Assembly: GCA_964016985.1 (NCBI GenBank)
Contig: OZ024833.1
Span: forward strand, 58,293,463-58,357,462
Direction: 5' to 3'
Length of the DNA: 64,000 bases
From: Anodontia alba
Lineage: Eukaryota; Mollusca; Bivalvia; Lucinida; Lucinidae
Shown: one piece after another, positions 1 to 11,817 of the stretch
How positions within the stretch are numbered: position 1 is the stretch's first letter
Layout: every line of letters starts with the position of its first letter
Notes under the pieces: model-generated
The model's database searches: none
The model's input: only the letters and a program-made list of their open reading frames with translations
What the model was told of the DNA's origin: nothing
Program-made: the position numbers and the translations under genes

Positions 1-229
1 TAGTTTGATGCAGATTGTCTCTGTAACCATTCATCTATTTATAAAAAAAAACAAGAGGCCCACGGGCCACGGGTCGCTCACCTGAGTGATAAAGCCACTG
101 CAGATATGCAGATGTTATGCAACATTTTTCCAATCCTGTCATCGCAACTAATGAAAAGATCATCATTTAAGCAGTTCTTTATTTTGAAGAAGATATATGG
201 CATGCCAGTCAATTGAGCGTGATCATTTG

Positions 230-1535
230 AACAAACTCTAAATGGCAGCCAGCTTGGATTTACGATCGGCACGATTTTAGCTATTTTTGATCTACAAGTC
301 ACCCCAATGCTTCCTACCAAGTTTCGAGTCAACTGGCCTTTCAGTTCAGGAGAAGAGGCGAAAAATAGATTTTCAAGATGGCTGCCATGGCTGCCATCTT
401 GGATATCCGATTGGCACGATTTTAGCTATTTTTGATCTACAAGTCACCCCAATGTCTCCTACGAAGTTTGGAGTCAATTGGCCTTTCGGTGCAGGAGAAG
501 AAGCTAAATATAGATTTTCAAGATAGCGGCCATGGTGGCAATCTGGGATTTCTGATCAGAACGATTTTAGCTATATTTGATCTACAAGTCACCCTAATGC
601 TTCCTACTAAGTTTCAATCAAGTGACTTTTGGGTTCAGAAGAAGCGAAAAATAGATTTTCAAGATAGCCACCATGGCGGCCAGCTTGGATTTACAATCGG
701 CATGATTTTAGCTTTTTTTGATCTACAAGTCACCAAATGCTTCCTACCAAGTTTCGAGTCAACTGGCCTTTCGGTTCAGGAGAAGAAGCGAAAAATAGAT
801 TTTCAAGATGGCTGCCATGGTGCCCATCCTGGTTTTACGATCGGCATGACTTTAGCTATTTTTGATCTACAGTCACCCCGATGCTTCCTACCAAGTTTGG
901 AGTCAACTGGCCTTTCGGTTCAGGAGAAGAAGTGAAAAATAGATTTTCAAGATGGACACCATGGCTGCCATCTTGGATTTCCGATAGGCACGAGTTTAGC
1001 TATTTTTGATCTACAAGTCACCCCAATGCCTCCTACCAAGTTTGGAGTAAATTGGCTTTTGGGTTTAGGAGTAGAAGCGAAAAATAGATTTTCAACATGG
1101 CCGCCATGGCGGCCATCTTGGATTTCTGATCGGCACGATTTTAGCTACTTTTGGTCTACAAGTCACCCTGATGCTTCCTAGCAAGTTTGGAGTCAATTGG
1201 CCTTTCGGTTCAGGAGAAGAAGCGAAAAATAGATTTTCAAGATGGCGGCCATCTTGGATTTCCGATCGGCACGATTTTAGCTATTTTTGATCTACAAGTC
1301 ACCCTGATGCTTCATAGCAAGTTTGGAGTCAACTGGCCTTTCGGTTCAGGAGAAGAAGCGAAAAATAGATTTTCAAGATGGCGGCCATGGCGGCCATCTT
1401 GGATTTCAGATCGGCACGATTTTAGCTATTTTTGAGCTACAAGTCACCCTGATGGTTCCTAGCAAGTTTGGAGTCAATTGGCCTTTCGGTTCAGGAGAAG
1501 AAGCGAAAAATAGATTTTCAAGATGGCGGCCATGG
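230..1535 (+). repeat. Tandem satellite, ~145-bp unit, about nine copies
   Basis: The marker AGAAG-AGCGAAAAATAGATT recurs at about 351, 496, 636, 781, 925, 1071, 1215, 1351 and 1496, a spacing of 136-146 bases. Each unit also carries GATTTTAGCTATTTTTGATC and a GGCGGCCATGGCGGCCATC block. Apparent ORFs of 73-167 codons across the array repeat the same peptide (SVQEKKRKIDFQDG) because the array is read in several frames; I do not regard them as genes. Confidence 0.9.
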
Positions 1536-1602
1536 CCTCTATGAGGCGCTTCTAATGAGAGCCCACTACATATGTTTTCATGGCGAAATAAGAAAAATAT
1601 CA
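1532..1602. repeat. Remnant of the GTGGGTACTC foldback MITE
   Basis: The stretch carries GAGGCGCTTCTAATGAGAGC, then ACATATGTTTTCATGGCGAA and ATAAGAAAAATAT. This is half of the palindromic MITE seen intact at 16691-16803. It lies between the two satellite arrays of element 1. Confidence 0.55.
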
Positions 1603-1729
1603 GTACATTTCGGTTGACTTATTTTAGGCTATTTTATCTTTTTTTTTTTTTTTCACTTTTATTGACCACAAATCTAGACAGCTTTGAATTTCATTTCTTT
1701 GTAACTTGCCTATAGCAATATAAAAACTA

Positions 1730-2290
1730 GAGTGTAAACAAGGTTTTCCATTTATTTGGCCCAGTGACCTAGCTTTTGACCCCAAGTGTTCCAGGTTTGA
1801 ACTTGACTTAGAAATCATCAATACAAATATTTTGAGCAAGATTCATGATGATTGCTTCAAAAATGTGACAGCTAGTGTTAATAAGGTTTTCCTTTGATTT
1901 GGCCATGACCTAGTTTTTGACCCCAAGTGACCCAGTTTTGAACTTGATCTAGAAATCATCGACACAAATATTTTGAGCAAGATTCGTGATGATTGCTTCA
2001 AAAATGTGACAGCTAGAGTATTAATAAGGTTTCCGTTGATTTGGCCGTGACCTAGTTTTTGACCCCAAGTGACCCATTTTTGAACTTGATCTAGAAATCA
2101 TCGACACAAATATTTTGAGCAAGATTCATGACGATTGCTTCAAAAATGTGACCTCTAGAGTGCTAGCAAGGTCTTCTGTGATTTGGCCCAGTGATCTAGT
2201 TTTTGACCCCTAGTGAACCAGTTTAAATCTTGACCTAGAAATCATCAAGACAAACATTTTGAGCAAGATTTATGATTATTGCTTCAAAAA
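1730..2290 (+). repeat. Second satellite array of element 1, left part (~140-bp unit)
   Basis: About four units contain TGACCTAGTTTTTGACCCCA, then AACTTGA(C/T)CTAGAAATCATC and GATGATTGCTTCAAAAATGTG. The array stops mid-unit at GCTTCAAAAA (2290). It resumes at TGTGACCGCTAG (8451), so the intervening DNA is an insertion. Confidence 0.85.
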
Positions 2291-2611
2291 TGAAGTTTTT
2301 TAAAAGTAAAACATATTTTAACGAGTAATACTTAACCTATAGATAATGTGCTATTCTATTCTGTTTTCACACCTTCCACAGAAAAAACGACCTTTCAGTC
2401 GTTAATTAAAGTCTTGAACCAGAAGGTCCCTTAGGCAGTTACCTGTGTGACGTAACTCTTCCCGCTCAATTGACCACGTGTCAGTTTCTTTTATGTGTAA
2501 AACAATAGACACAATTAGGAGAGATAAGCGAGGGTGGGCGGAGGGAGATAATTGATTATCTATAGGTTAAGTATTACTCGTTAAAATATGTTTTACTTTT
2601 AAAAAACTTCA
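2291..2611. mobile_element. 321-bp inverted-repeat element at the left edge of the big insertion
   Basis: A perfect 57-base inverted repeat bounds this segment, 2291-2347 against 2555-2611, starting TGAAGTTTTTTAAAAG. The interior 2332-2492 is identical, inverted, to 8272-8432 at the far end of the adjoining 5.8-kb element. It therefore shares terminal sequence with that element. It may be a deleted derivative, or a rearranged left end of the same transposon. Confidence 0.65.
2332..2492 (+). repeat. 161-bp perfect inverted repeat, left copy
   Basis: This begins TTAACCTATAGATAATGTGC and ends GTGTCAGTTTCTTTT. Read base by base, it is the exact reverse complement of 8272-8432. Perfect identity across 161 bases separated by 5.8 kb suggests recent insertion or ongoing gene conversion. 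Confidence 0.85.
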
Positions 2612-2890
2612 TTTTAACTTCATAATACATTAACCTATAGATAATGTGCTAGAATTTGCAGAATAGGAGGGAGGTGCTCTCCTAATTCTAACACCAATAA
2701 TATCTCACCACTTCTGGTTAAGACTCAGGAAACTCAAAGGAATCAGATACATTCTAATTCTATATTTAATAGAAAGAATGATCTAGATTTACAAAATAGC
2801 ATATCTTTAAGGTGTTATGATCTAACAACCTTATATATATTAGTAGACTCTAGAGGAAGCCAGTTCTTAAGTCTCAGAGACCTAACATTG

Positions 2891-2914
2891 CCCCCCCCCC
2901 CCCCACCCCCCCCC
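2891..2914. repeat. Poly-C tract with one interrupting A
   Basis: Fourteen C, one A and nine C, followed by a T-rich run. It lies inside the hairpin-dense insertion. The length is likely to be unstable and prone to sequencing error. Confidence 0.9.
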
Positions 2915-3136
2915 TCTTTTTTTCTTTTTGGGAAACAACAATTGGCTTCAAAAAGAAAAGGGAGTCATTGAGACATAACATAAATATTCCATCGCAAAGT
3001 AAGCTAGGAATATAGAAAAATTTTGAAAACAAAATTTGTAAAACAAAAAGCCAAGACCATACACTGTAAGTAGTCTATGTAGGATCTTGAATAATTAAGG
3101 AAAAGTCTACTCGGTGGAGTTTCCTATAGATAACTG

Positions 3137-6100
3137 ACATATGTAGATATTTTGGATAAAATTCTAGATATGTGAAGCTATGTAATTGTAATAGTCTAAG
3201 CTATTAGAATTATAAACTAATTAAATTCTGTTAATTGGAGCGACAGGACAGTTTCCGATGAACAGACAAAGACTTAAAATAACCATAATGTGTAATTATT
3301 TCCCTGATCAAATTAAAGAAGGGGAGATAATAAAAGTAGATGGAGTTAACTTAACAATAACTAAGTTATCCAAAAAAAAGTATAGACAAACATAATGGTT
3401 AAAACTATTGCTAGACTAATTGTATAACGAATTTTTAGTCAAGCAATAAAATAATACAGAGTTTGCATATAACTGCTGGGAAGAAAAAACAACCTAAACC
3501 ATTGATAATTAGTTTTGTCATAGACATATAAAAGCGTTTGATGTCCTGACAAAAAAAAAAAATAAAGAATAAACTGTCAACATCATAACTAAAGAGTTTG
3601 ACAGAGAATAAGAGAGATAAGAATAAGGTTGATCGCAGCAAACTGTATGACGGTCATAGTTTGGCTAAATCTTACCGTACTGATAAGATTAAACAATAAT
3701 AAATAAGCTGGATAGAATCTTTCTATACCAGAAGATTGCCATGAAAAGTACTCCTGAGTAAATAATCATGGAAATCAAGAAATGTTAAAAATCCACTTTG
3801 ATACGAATCAAAATGTTCATAAAAAGAGAAGGACTCAGAGAAAAAGTAATAGTGTGATAATCTCTGAAGAAAGATTATACAATAATACTGATTATTAATC
3901 TCAAAAAACACTTAATTTAAAAGTTAAGAGATAGTATTACTATTCTATACGCATATTTAAGAATAGTAAGAAATATATTAATACTAAATAAAAATTATAC
4001 TACTGAACAAAATTCCCGCTATAAATCATAGGTTAAGCGTAACTATTATTTAAGCAAGGAATTATTAAACATATAACTCTCTATAAAATTACTGCCCGGA
4101 AATTTTATAGATAAACATTCAATCAAATTTTTTTAGAATTGAATATTAATAGAATAAAATCTATGTCTGCATAATTGGTAATTCCTGAAATATCAAATTA
4201 CGTAATCGCAAATGAGTTCAGGAAGAAAATACATATATATACTCTCGAGATCTATGTGTAAACCATAGAGAGTAATAATATTATTACCGCGATCCCTGAC
4301 GGAAGGGTAAAAAAATGTATATGAAAGAGATAATAATTAATTTAACGTCATATAGGTTTAAGATAAAATTTGTTTAATCTTTAACCAATATGCAGCAACA
4401 GTGACTCGATATTCTGTATTCGTACGTAGAAAAGGAGTACTTAGTCATTAGAATTTTGAATGATTGAAATAGAGATAATGGGATCTAAAAGGATGTATCT
4501 CCATGAACTGAATCGAAGGATAATATCCATTCTAAAAAACTAGGGCTTGTTTTAGGCTTAGTTTAACAAGCGTAGAATTGAATTATTTTCAAGTATTCAT
4601 GAAGTCGTTATGCTCTGAATACTGAGAAAAATGTTAAAATATTGTTTAGGAAATAAAAAAGTGACTGTTCCACAATGTTAGCTAGATTTAAACCTGGAAC
4701 GTAGCGAGAAGGTCAATCTAATTTAAAAGTAAGATGAGAAAGATAAATAATGAAGATAGATATATAAATATCGGAATAATATATTATCTCCAACAATTAT
4801 CAAATAATCTGAATGTTTAAAAGCATAAATACTACTCGAAAGTTTATTTACCGAATGTATAATCGGAGAAAACTTTCAGTATGTTCAAAAACGTATCACA
4901 AAAGTAAGATCTGACCAGGAACGTAGGTGCAGCACTTACTAAGTTGTGAAGTTAATATAAACATATTTTATATTATAAATTGAAGCAGTGCATTTCAAAA
5001 TCATTGACATCTTGAAATGACTTATTGTGTGGAAAAATAAATATCCAGTTTCGGAAAGATATTTATCTATATATATAGACCATTTTTGATGCGGACTGGA
5101 AATCAAGATATTAATCTTTGCATTATTCGCAAACTGAACTTGAACTCTTAGCGAGAATTACTATGATCTCTTTAACGAATGTAAACATAAAGGAGGGGTA
5201 AAGAGATAATTAAGAGTGTCTTAATTCTTTACCGGCTCGTATACTAATAATTAAGGATGTTTTCCCTTTTGTCTAAGCCTAGACTATAGATTGATTAATA
5301 TAATTATAATAATATCTGCTATTATGAGGTAAACTCTCGTTAATTAACCTCTAAGCATATATCAAAAATATATATCAACATAATCTAGAGCTTAGGTAAG
5401 TTTAGAGGAAGGAAATGATTGACTTTGGCAGTTTCTGAATAGTTACAAAGTCAATAAAACAAAATATCAAAAGGAAAGTATTGTATATAAAATCTAATTT
5501 AGGCAATAATAATCTGTCACGTACTGAATAATTAATGCCTTTACTAAATATGTATCCATTGTCAATACCAAAGTGCAAGAAAATTTTGATTGACATGGAC
5601 TCTAGTTATAAATAAAATATTAGAGGTATAGAGCTAGTCGAAGCAAAACTATTCCTCAATAAGATAAAGTAGACCTATAATATACGAGGATTAATTGGGT
5701 CTAGAATTATAATCATAATAAAATTATTATTCCAATATGAAGAATCTTCAGCGTAATAGATTCTTACTGAGGCAAAAATATCTGGTATATTGCTATCGTA
5801 GTCTTAAATGATCCAGAAGAAAAAATAAAACAGGCAAAGTAAAGAACATATCGAATTATATCTATGCCTAAATATAAGATTTTTTTCTTATTTATTTTTT
5901 TATAGCAGAGTTTAGACAGAGCACGACTGACCTAGACTCTAATATAATCAATCAAAAGATAGTATAAAATAGAATAATAGCTTATCGGATCAACTATTTT
6001 CCATGTAGAAAAGGCAAAAGGAAAATATGTACCTCAACTAGAATTTTAAAACGTAGTAATCTAGAGAGGTAGCGAATAAATAAATAAACTGTTAATTTAT

Positions 6101-6652
6101 TTATCTGGTTGGTGTAAATTTCCGATACCTTAAGAATGAAAAATTAATAGAAAGTAGAAAAGATCGATTGCTACTTTCTTGTCAATTTACTCCTTAGATT
6201 ACATGCTGATTACATATCGGAGCATGTAGAAGAAAAACAGGGGAGGAAAGAAGAAATTTTTTTTATATTTCGTGTATATTTTTCTTCTTATAAATAACGA
6301 TACTTTTATAGTTCACCTTTGCCCTAGAGCCGAATAAGGTGAATATGTAAGAAGTTAATCTCTTTGTAGCGAATAAAAGAGATATAATTATAGCTGGAAG
6401 TATCTTCTACACTTAGTGAATGAATTGCGAATTTGATCGTAACCGATAATTCTTAATTCATTTTCAATAATAAATATATATATAGAATTTAAGTCAAGTT
6501 CAAAAGTGACTGGACAGAATTCAACAATATAAATGGCTACTAGGTATTGGAACCCATCGCTGTCATTCAATAACCTATAATCCAAGACTATACATGTCTA
6601 TAGTGGTTATAAATGAATATATGTTGAGCGAGTACTAGTGACTACTACTCGC
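3137..6652. other. Dense series of short stem-loops inside the 5.8-kb insertion
   Basis: Hairpins with 7-11-bp arms occur repeatedly. Pairs read by eye: 3137-3147/3163-3173 and 3183-3194/3201-3212 (each with one G-G mismatch), 3932-3946/3960-3986 (nested), 4080-4090/4101-4111, 4991-4998/5012-5019, 5037-5045/5058-5066, 5166-5174/5199-5207, 5208-5215/5219-5226, 5418-5427/5446-5455, 5555-5566/5589-5599, 6080-6088/6096-6104, 6149-6157/6171-6179, 6200-6207/6221-6228, 6248-6256/6281-6289, 6312-6319/6336-6343, 6358-6365/6376-6383, 6419-6426/6455-6462, 6541-6549/6568-6577 and 6628-6634/6646-6652. High A+T raises the chance rate, so enrichment needs testing. Confidence 0.6.
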
Positions 6653-7500
6653 ACACTAGTAATCCGTCACAAACTCTACGAAACTACTGCCCGGTGGAAT
6701 TTCGTTAGAATGACCTGGCACTACTCTACGAAGTGCCTCCCGATGAAATTTTCGTTAGAGCCGGAATTTAACCGCTTTCTAGCGAATTAAAGAGATAAAA
6801 CATCATTTGAATGACCTGGCACTAGTCTACGAACTGCTGCCCGGAAGAATTTTGTTATAGTCGGAAGTTTAACTCTTTCTAGCGGATAAAAGAGATAAAA
6901 CATAAGTTAATTTAAAATATTAATGGAATTACACACCTATAATAAGTCAATGGAATATTAAAAATTCTAGTCTGATTTGGGAAAGACTGTACAGAATTTT
7001 TTTGTATAAAAAGTTATTATGTATTTCACTTAATAACCTATATCCATTGACTTAAACATGAATGGAGCTCTATGAACGATAATAGATTGTTCGGGAATTA
7101 GTAATCATTATTTTGACACTAGTTACCCGACACAATGACCGGACACTAATATTCGTAACTGTTGCCCGGTAAAGTTACAAGTAATTTGACAAATTGATCG
7201 GATAGTAGTATTCGTAACTCTAGTCCGATGAAAAAGGGAGATTATATATGAAAACTGAGCGGGCACAAGTATTCGAAACTTTTTCCCGAAGATAATTAAT
7301 TATTAGGCAAAAATTGACCAGACACTTTCTGTAAAAGTTTGCCTGGTGAAAATCAGAAATAATATAATAATATGACCGGGTATAAGTATCAGAAATATTA
7401 CTGATACTTTGCCCAGTGAAAATTTTTTTTAATAATTAGACATAATGACCGGAAGTTAGTATACGTGACTATTTTGTCCGGTGAAATATGTCAGAAAACT
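6640..7500 (+). repeat. Diverged array of GACCGG...CCGGTGAAA hairpin units
   Basis: About nine units start near GACC(G/T)GGCACTA and continue through a TATTCGTAACT-like segment and TGCCCGGTGAAA. TGCCCGG occurs exactly at 6688, 6838 and 7163, with variants near 7340 and 7409. Within a unit the leading ACCGG can pair with the later CCGGT. The same loop motif ACTGCCCGG caps the isolated perfect hairpin at 4080-4111. Confidence 0.6.
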
Positions 7501-7529
7501 AAGTCTTTCCAGAAAATAATTAAATTATT

Positions 7530-7755
7530 GACTGGAGACTAGTTGACTGGTGCCTGGTTGATCGGTGACTGGTGACTGGGTGACTGGTGACTGGGTGACT
7601 GGTGACTGGTGACTGGGTGACTGGTGCCTGGTTGACTGGCACCTGGATGACTGGTGACTGGTGCCTGGTTGACTGGCACCTGATTGACTGGTGACTGGTG
7701 AAGCTGATTGACTGGTGACTGGTGACTGGATGACTGGTGACTGGTGACTGGTGGA
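7530..7755 (+). repeat. Minisatellite of TGACTGG / TGCCTGG units
   Basis: About thirty tandem 7-8-base words, mainly GTGACTGG, with GTGCCTGGTTGACTGGCACC blocks that can fold back on themselves. It directly follows the GACCGG array and may derive from it. Confidence 0.9.
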
Positions 7756-8271
7756 CTTAGACTTTATAGGATACTAAGTACCCAAAGATGCCACCTTGAT
7801 GGGTCTTACCCCGGCAGTATAGCCATATGGGGTGGGGCTCCCATCAGTAAAGAATTGTCTTATAACCCATCAAGGGTTGACAAGTTCTTTACAATCAGCT
7901 TCTCCACCATGAGAATCTTTAGCCAACTGAAGATCTCTGCAAACAAAAGTCCAGGAAAAACATATCGTAATTACTGAATAACCTGGAACGAAAAGAACAA
8001 AAATATTCTGCATATATAAACACGACTATCGAACCGATCGCACACGAGCGTTGTGCCGAATAGCGAGAGTCGCCAAAACGCATGTGGAAAAAAAACCAGT
8101 CAAAAATACATGAAATCGAAAATTGAAAATTTTAAATAATAACACAGAAAGTGAAAGGAGTGATAAATAAACAAAAGAAACACAAGGATACATAAATTTA
8201 TCCGTGAGGAAAGAAATAATCCAAATTTCTATCACAGGTAAATAATCCTTGTTGAATTTCTTTGTCCACAG
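7756..8271. other. Non-repetitive right interior of the insertion
   Basis: This is less A+T-rich than the rest. An ORF at 7744-7977 (77 codons) matches nothing I recognise and its start lies in the minisatellite. GATGGG...CCCATC and AACCCATCAAGGGTT can form stems. A TATATAAA word occurs near 8014. I see no convincing gene. Confidence 0.4.
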
Positions 8272-8432
8272 AAAAGAAACTGACACGTGGTCAATTGAGC
8301 GGGAAGAGTTACGTCACACAGGTAACTGCCTAAGGGACCTTCTGGTTCAAGACTTTAATTAACGACTGAAAGGTCGTTTTTTCTGTGGAAGGTGTGAAAA
8401 CAGAATAGAATAGCACATTATCTATAGGTTAA
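8272..8432 (-). repeat. 161-bp perfect inverted repeat, right copy
   Basis: This is the reverse complement of 2332-2492. The repeat continues outward to 8450 as the mate of 2612-2651, so the right end has a single copy of the terminus where the left side has two. Confidence 0.85.
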
Positions 8433-8450
8433 TGTATTATGAAGTTAAAA

Positions 8451-9510
8451 TGTGACCGCTAGTGTAAACAAGGTTTTCCTTTGATTTGGCCCAGTGACCA
8501 AATTCTTGTCTCAAAGTGGCCCAGTTTCAAACTTGACCTAGAAATCATCAAGACAAACATTTTAAGTAATATTCATAATGATTATTTCAAAAATGTGACC
8601 GCTAGATGGTAAACAAGGTTTTCTTTTGATTTGGCCTGGTGAACTTGACCTAGAAATCATCAACACAAACATATTAAGTAAGATTCATGATGATTGCTTC
8701 AAAATGTGGCCATTAGAGTGTTAACAAGGTTTTCATTTGATTTGGCCTAGTTACCTAGCTTTAGACCCCAAGTGACCCAGTTTCGAACTTGACCTAGAAA
8801 TCATCAAAACAAACATATTAAGCAAGATTCATGATCATTGCTTCAAAACTGTGACTGCTAGAGTTTTAACAAAGTTTTCCTTTGAGCAAAATCCATGATG
8901 ACTGCTTAAAAAATGTGACCGCTAGAGTGTTAACAAGGTTTTCCTTTGATCTGGCCTGGTGACCTAGTTTTTAACCCCAAGTGACCCAGTTTCAAACTTG
9001 ACCTAGAAATCATCAAGAGAAACATATTATGCAAGATTCATGATGACTGCTTAAAAAAATATGACCACTAGAGTGTTAACAAGGTTTTCCTTTGATTTGG
9101 CCTGGTGACCTAGTTTTTGACCCCAAGTGACCCAGTTTCAAACTTGACCTAGAAATCAACACAAACATATTAAGCAAAATTCATGATGATTGCTTCAAAA
9201 ATGTGACTGCTAGTGTTAACAAGGTTTTCGTTTGATTTAGACTGGTGACCTAGTTTTTGAGCCCAAGTGACCCAATTTCAAACTTGACCTAGGAATCATC
9301 AAGGCGAACATTTTGAGCAAAACTCATGATGATAATTATCTTCAAAAATGTGACCTCTAGAGTGTTTACAAGTTTTTCCTTTGATTTGACCTGGTGACCT
9401 AGTTTTACCAAAAGGGACCCAATATCGAATAAGACCTAGATTTCATAGATGTAAACATTCTGAGCAAGTTTCATCAAGATTGGGTGAAAACTGTGACCTC
9501 TAGAGTGTTA
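8451..9510 (+). repeat. Second satellite array of element 1, right part
   Basis: This resumes the ~140-bp unit cut at 2290. It has about eight units with the marker GTGACCTAGTTTTTGACCCC and several internally deleted copies. It ends before TTGTTGACGACGGACGACGG and the terminal hairpin of element 1. Confidence 0.85.
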
Positions 9511-9590
9511 ACAAACTAATTGTTGACGACGGACGACGGACAGAGGGTGATCACAATAGCTCACTCTGAGCTTTTGCTCAGGTGAGCTAA

Positions 9591-10743
9591 TAAAACATGA
9601 GAATAATATGCTTCTACCAATAGAATTTTCCAATTAGTCAACTATAAATAATCTTTCCGATCATCAGTCACATGAGGCAAAAGTGACTGATGATTGATTA
9701 TAATTGATCATCAGTGGAAACACTAGTACGATTTGTGCAAAAATACAAATTGTCCCAAATTATGACCCCACTTGTATCACCTTATCTTGGTTACTGTATT
9801 TACCACATGTAATCGGATAATATAAGATCCAGATAAACCACTTTTTTCAACCATGAAGTATTGATATTTTCTTATTTTTCCATCAAAAAATATGTTGTGG
9901 GTACTCATTAGAAGTCCCTCAATAGAAGCGCCTTATCATGTTTTCCTGAAGAAATAAGAAAAATATTATCTGGATATGGCTATGTGAGAATATTGATTTA
10001 TGAAACCAGGTGCCTGTGGGGTACTGTATGCAGTGTTTTCACAGCAACACAACTTTGTTTTTAAATTACCAGAACTATAAGGTTATAGCAGTAATCAGCA
10101 CTGACATCACAGAGTAGGACAAACAAAACCATTTCCATATACGGTCACTATTAATTCTTTTCTTTTTCATGTTTTTTCCTTGACCACTACTGTTACAACA
10201 GTTAAGTAATTCATTCACAAGCAATCATATGATTGCTATAGTGTAAAGGTTTGTTTGTCCTACTATTGTATGTTATTAATCTTTTTATAGCCATTTTATA
10301 TATACATATATGTCGATGAGGGCTATTATCATAATCTACCCCAAAAATTGGGACTGTTCTGTTCAAGTTTTGAACAAAAATATAAGTGAAGAGAGATGAG
10401 GAACAAATAATGACATTTTGCAACCTGTGGATGTGTCTGAAAAATAGCTTATGGTACTGAGTAGCAAACAGTGTAGACCCAGATCAGATGCCGCATTTTA
10501 GGCCTGTCTGAACCAATACTTCTGGTTATTATGATACTGGAGATCATATATATGAAAAGATGATGATCTGATGTTTTACGTCCTTTTCAACATTATCTCA
10601 GTCATATTGTGACGACAGAAGGATAATAATGAGAGGCTGTGCGATGAACAGGCCCTGATCCACTGCATAGCTACCTGGGTGATCCATGTCTGCACAATTC
10701 ATTTATGTGACTAGCACTGCCTTTTACATCACAAATTACATTG
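9591..10743. other. No gene seen; MITE fragments
   Basis: A degenerate GTGGGTACTC foldback MITE lies at about 9870-9975. A stand-alone half of the AAACAGTGTAGACCCAGATC palindrome family lies at about 10465-10500. The segment 10570-10625 resembles a SINE tail in minus orientation (CATATTGTGACGAC). No conserved protein was recognised in any frame. Confidence 0.5.
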
Positions 10744-10744
10744 C

Positions 10745-11040
10745 TTGGTTTGTAGTTTAACTGCCCAGTCAACACTATTAAGGTCATGTAGAGCCAGTCA
10801 GTCGATTTCACCACACCTTTCCTGGACACGCTGAGTCCTCTAAGCAGTTAAACCAGTGCATGTGCACATTCTTTTGTCAGAAACTGGCAACTACCCTTCT
10901 TGAATCAGCAGAAGGGAGAGAATGGCCTAAGAAAATATTTCATGACAAATCTCCACGAAAGATTTCTTTCCTCGTCCCAATAGGGATCAAACCCACGTGC
11001 TCACCAGTGAGATGTGCATCTGACTGAGCACTGAGGCTGG
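10745..11040 (-). mobile_element. tRNA-derived SINE, family A, copy 1
   Basis: On the minus strand a degenerate tRNA-like head is followed by a body containing AATATTTTCTTAGGCCATTC and a tail ending in GACTGGGCAGTTAAACTACA. It aligns by eye with copies at 12846-13150, 31787-32098 and 38874-39190. Confidence 0.75.
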
Positions 11041-11399
11041 ATTCAAATTACATAAATAGTCACATGTACTAACAACTGTATATAAACATGTAAAAAGGTA
11101 AGCTATATATACCTCCATTTAGTGCCATTCTCCAATGCTACCTGATTATTCAAATAGCCAGCTGATTCAATCCAATACAAATAATCTTGCTACCAGTTTG
11201 TCAACCCAGTTTGATCCACAGAACTACATGTGTTATATTCAGTGTGTTGTGATAAAATAAAAGCTAAATGCAATATGAAGAGTTGTATATTACTTTCTAT
11301 AGATTTCTAAAGACTATTGATCTATCAAAAGTATGTCTACCCATATATATGTCAGGTTTCTATTTATTTACCTATATCTCCAGAAAAAGGGGAGCATTT

Positions 11400-11540
11400 G
11401 GAAGACTCTTTTTTTTATTTTATCATTGTTGCTTCAAAACATATTTTGTGGGTACTTATTGGAACTGCATCAGTGAGGCAATTCTAATGAATACCCACAA
11501 TATATGTTCTGGTGCAAAAATTACAAAAATGACCCAAGGC
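11400..11540. mobile_element. Degenerate GTGGGTACTC foldback MITE
   Basis: The arms ACATATTTTGTGGGTACTTA and AATACCCACAATATATG flank a CAGTGAGG centre. The copy has several mismatches relative to the intact element at 16691-16803. Confidence 0.6.
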
Positions 11541-11817
11541 TTATCACCTTGCCTGGAGCCTAGATTTACACGCTCTGAATTGTTGTAAATTCATTACAGA
11601 GCTATGGCAAATTCAGCAAACTGATGAGATTTTTCTTATTTTTCCCAGAAAATTGGATTTGACATTCTATGCAAATCATCTCTTAAGGAGATGGTTTGCA
11701 TTAATGTTTAATCCTATTTTCTGGAAAAAATAAGAAAAATATTTCAAAATGTCATCTGCTGAAATTTTCACCCAGCATGCTAAGCATAAAATATCTCAAC
11801 TGTGATCAATACCAACC

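Larger units (their letters stand above)
2612..8450. mobile_element. 5.8-kb A+T-rich, hairpin-dense insertion of unknown class
   Basis: The ends 2612-2651 and 8411-8450 are a perfect 40-base inverted repeat (TTTTAACTTCATAATACATT...). Including 2291-2611, the insertion splits the array unit cleanly: GCTTCAAAAA on the left joins TGTGACCGCTAG on the right as in neighbouring units. No target duplication longer than AAAA is visible. No reading frame above about 90 codons exists and none resembles a known protein. The interior is filled with short stem-loops (separate entries). Its composition differs sharply from the flanking satellites. It could be a non-autonomous DNA transposon with a very divergent cargo. 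Confidence 0.6.
51..9590 (+). mobile_element. Satellite-carrying element 1 (Helentron/HINE-like), interrupted
   Basis: The element begins ACAAGAGGCCC and ends in a hairpin at 9558-9589 followed by TAA. The 11 bases GCTCACCTGAG near the 5' end (76-86) are the exact reverse complement of CTCAGGTGAGC in the 3' hairpin (9577-9587). The core holds two unrelated tandem arrays: ~145-bp units at 230-1535 and ~140-bp units at 1730-2290 and 8451-9510. A GACG-rich stretch precedes the hairpin. A 6.16-kb insertion splits the second array at 2291-8450. No transposase or Rep/helicase ORF is present. A subterminal 5' match to a 3' hairpin around a satellite core resembles Helentron-associated non-autonomous elements; the class is inferred. 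Confidence 0.6.

Noticed and set aside
287..1544. Four overlapping ORFs with SVQEKKRKIDFQDG repeats
   Set aside because: They are translations of the ~145-bp satellite in different frames.
7744..7977. 77-codon ORF at the right of the hairpin-rich insertion as its transposase
   Set aside because: It is too short, starts in the minisatellite, and has no catalytic motif. The sequence folds into stems like its surroundings.
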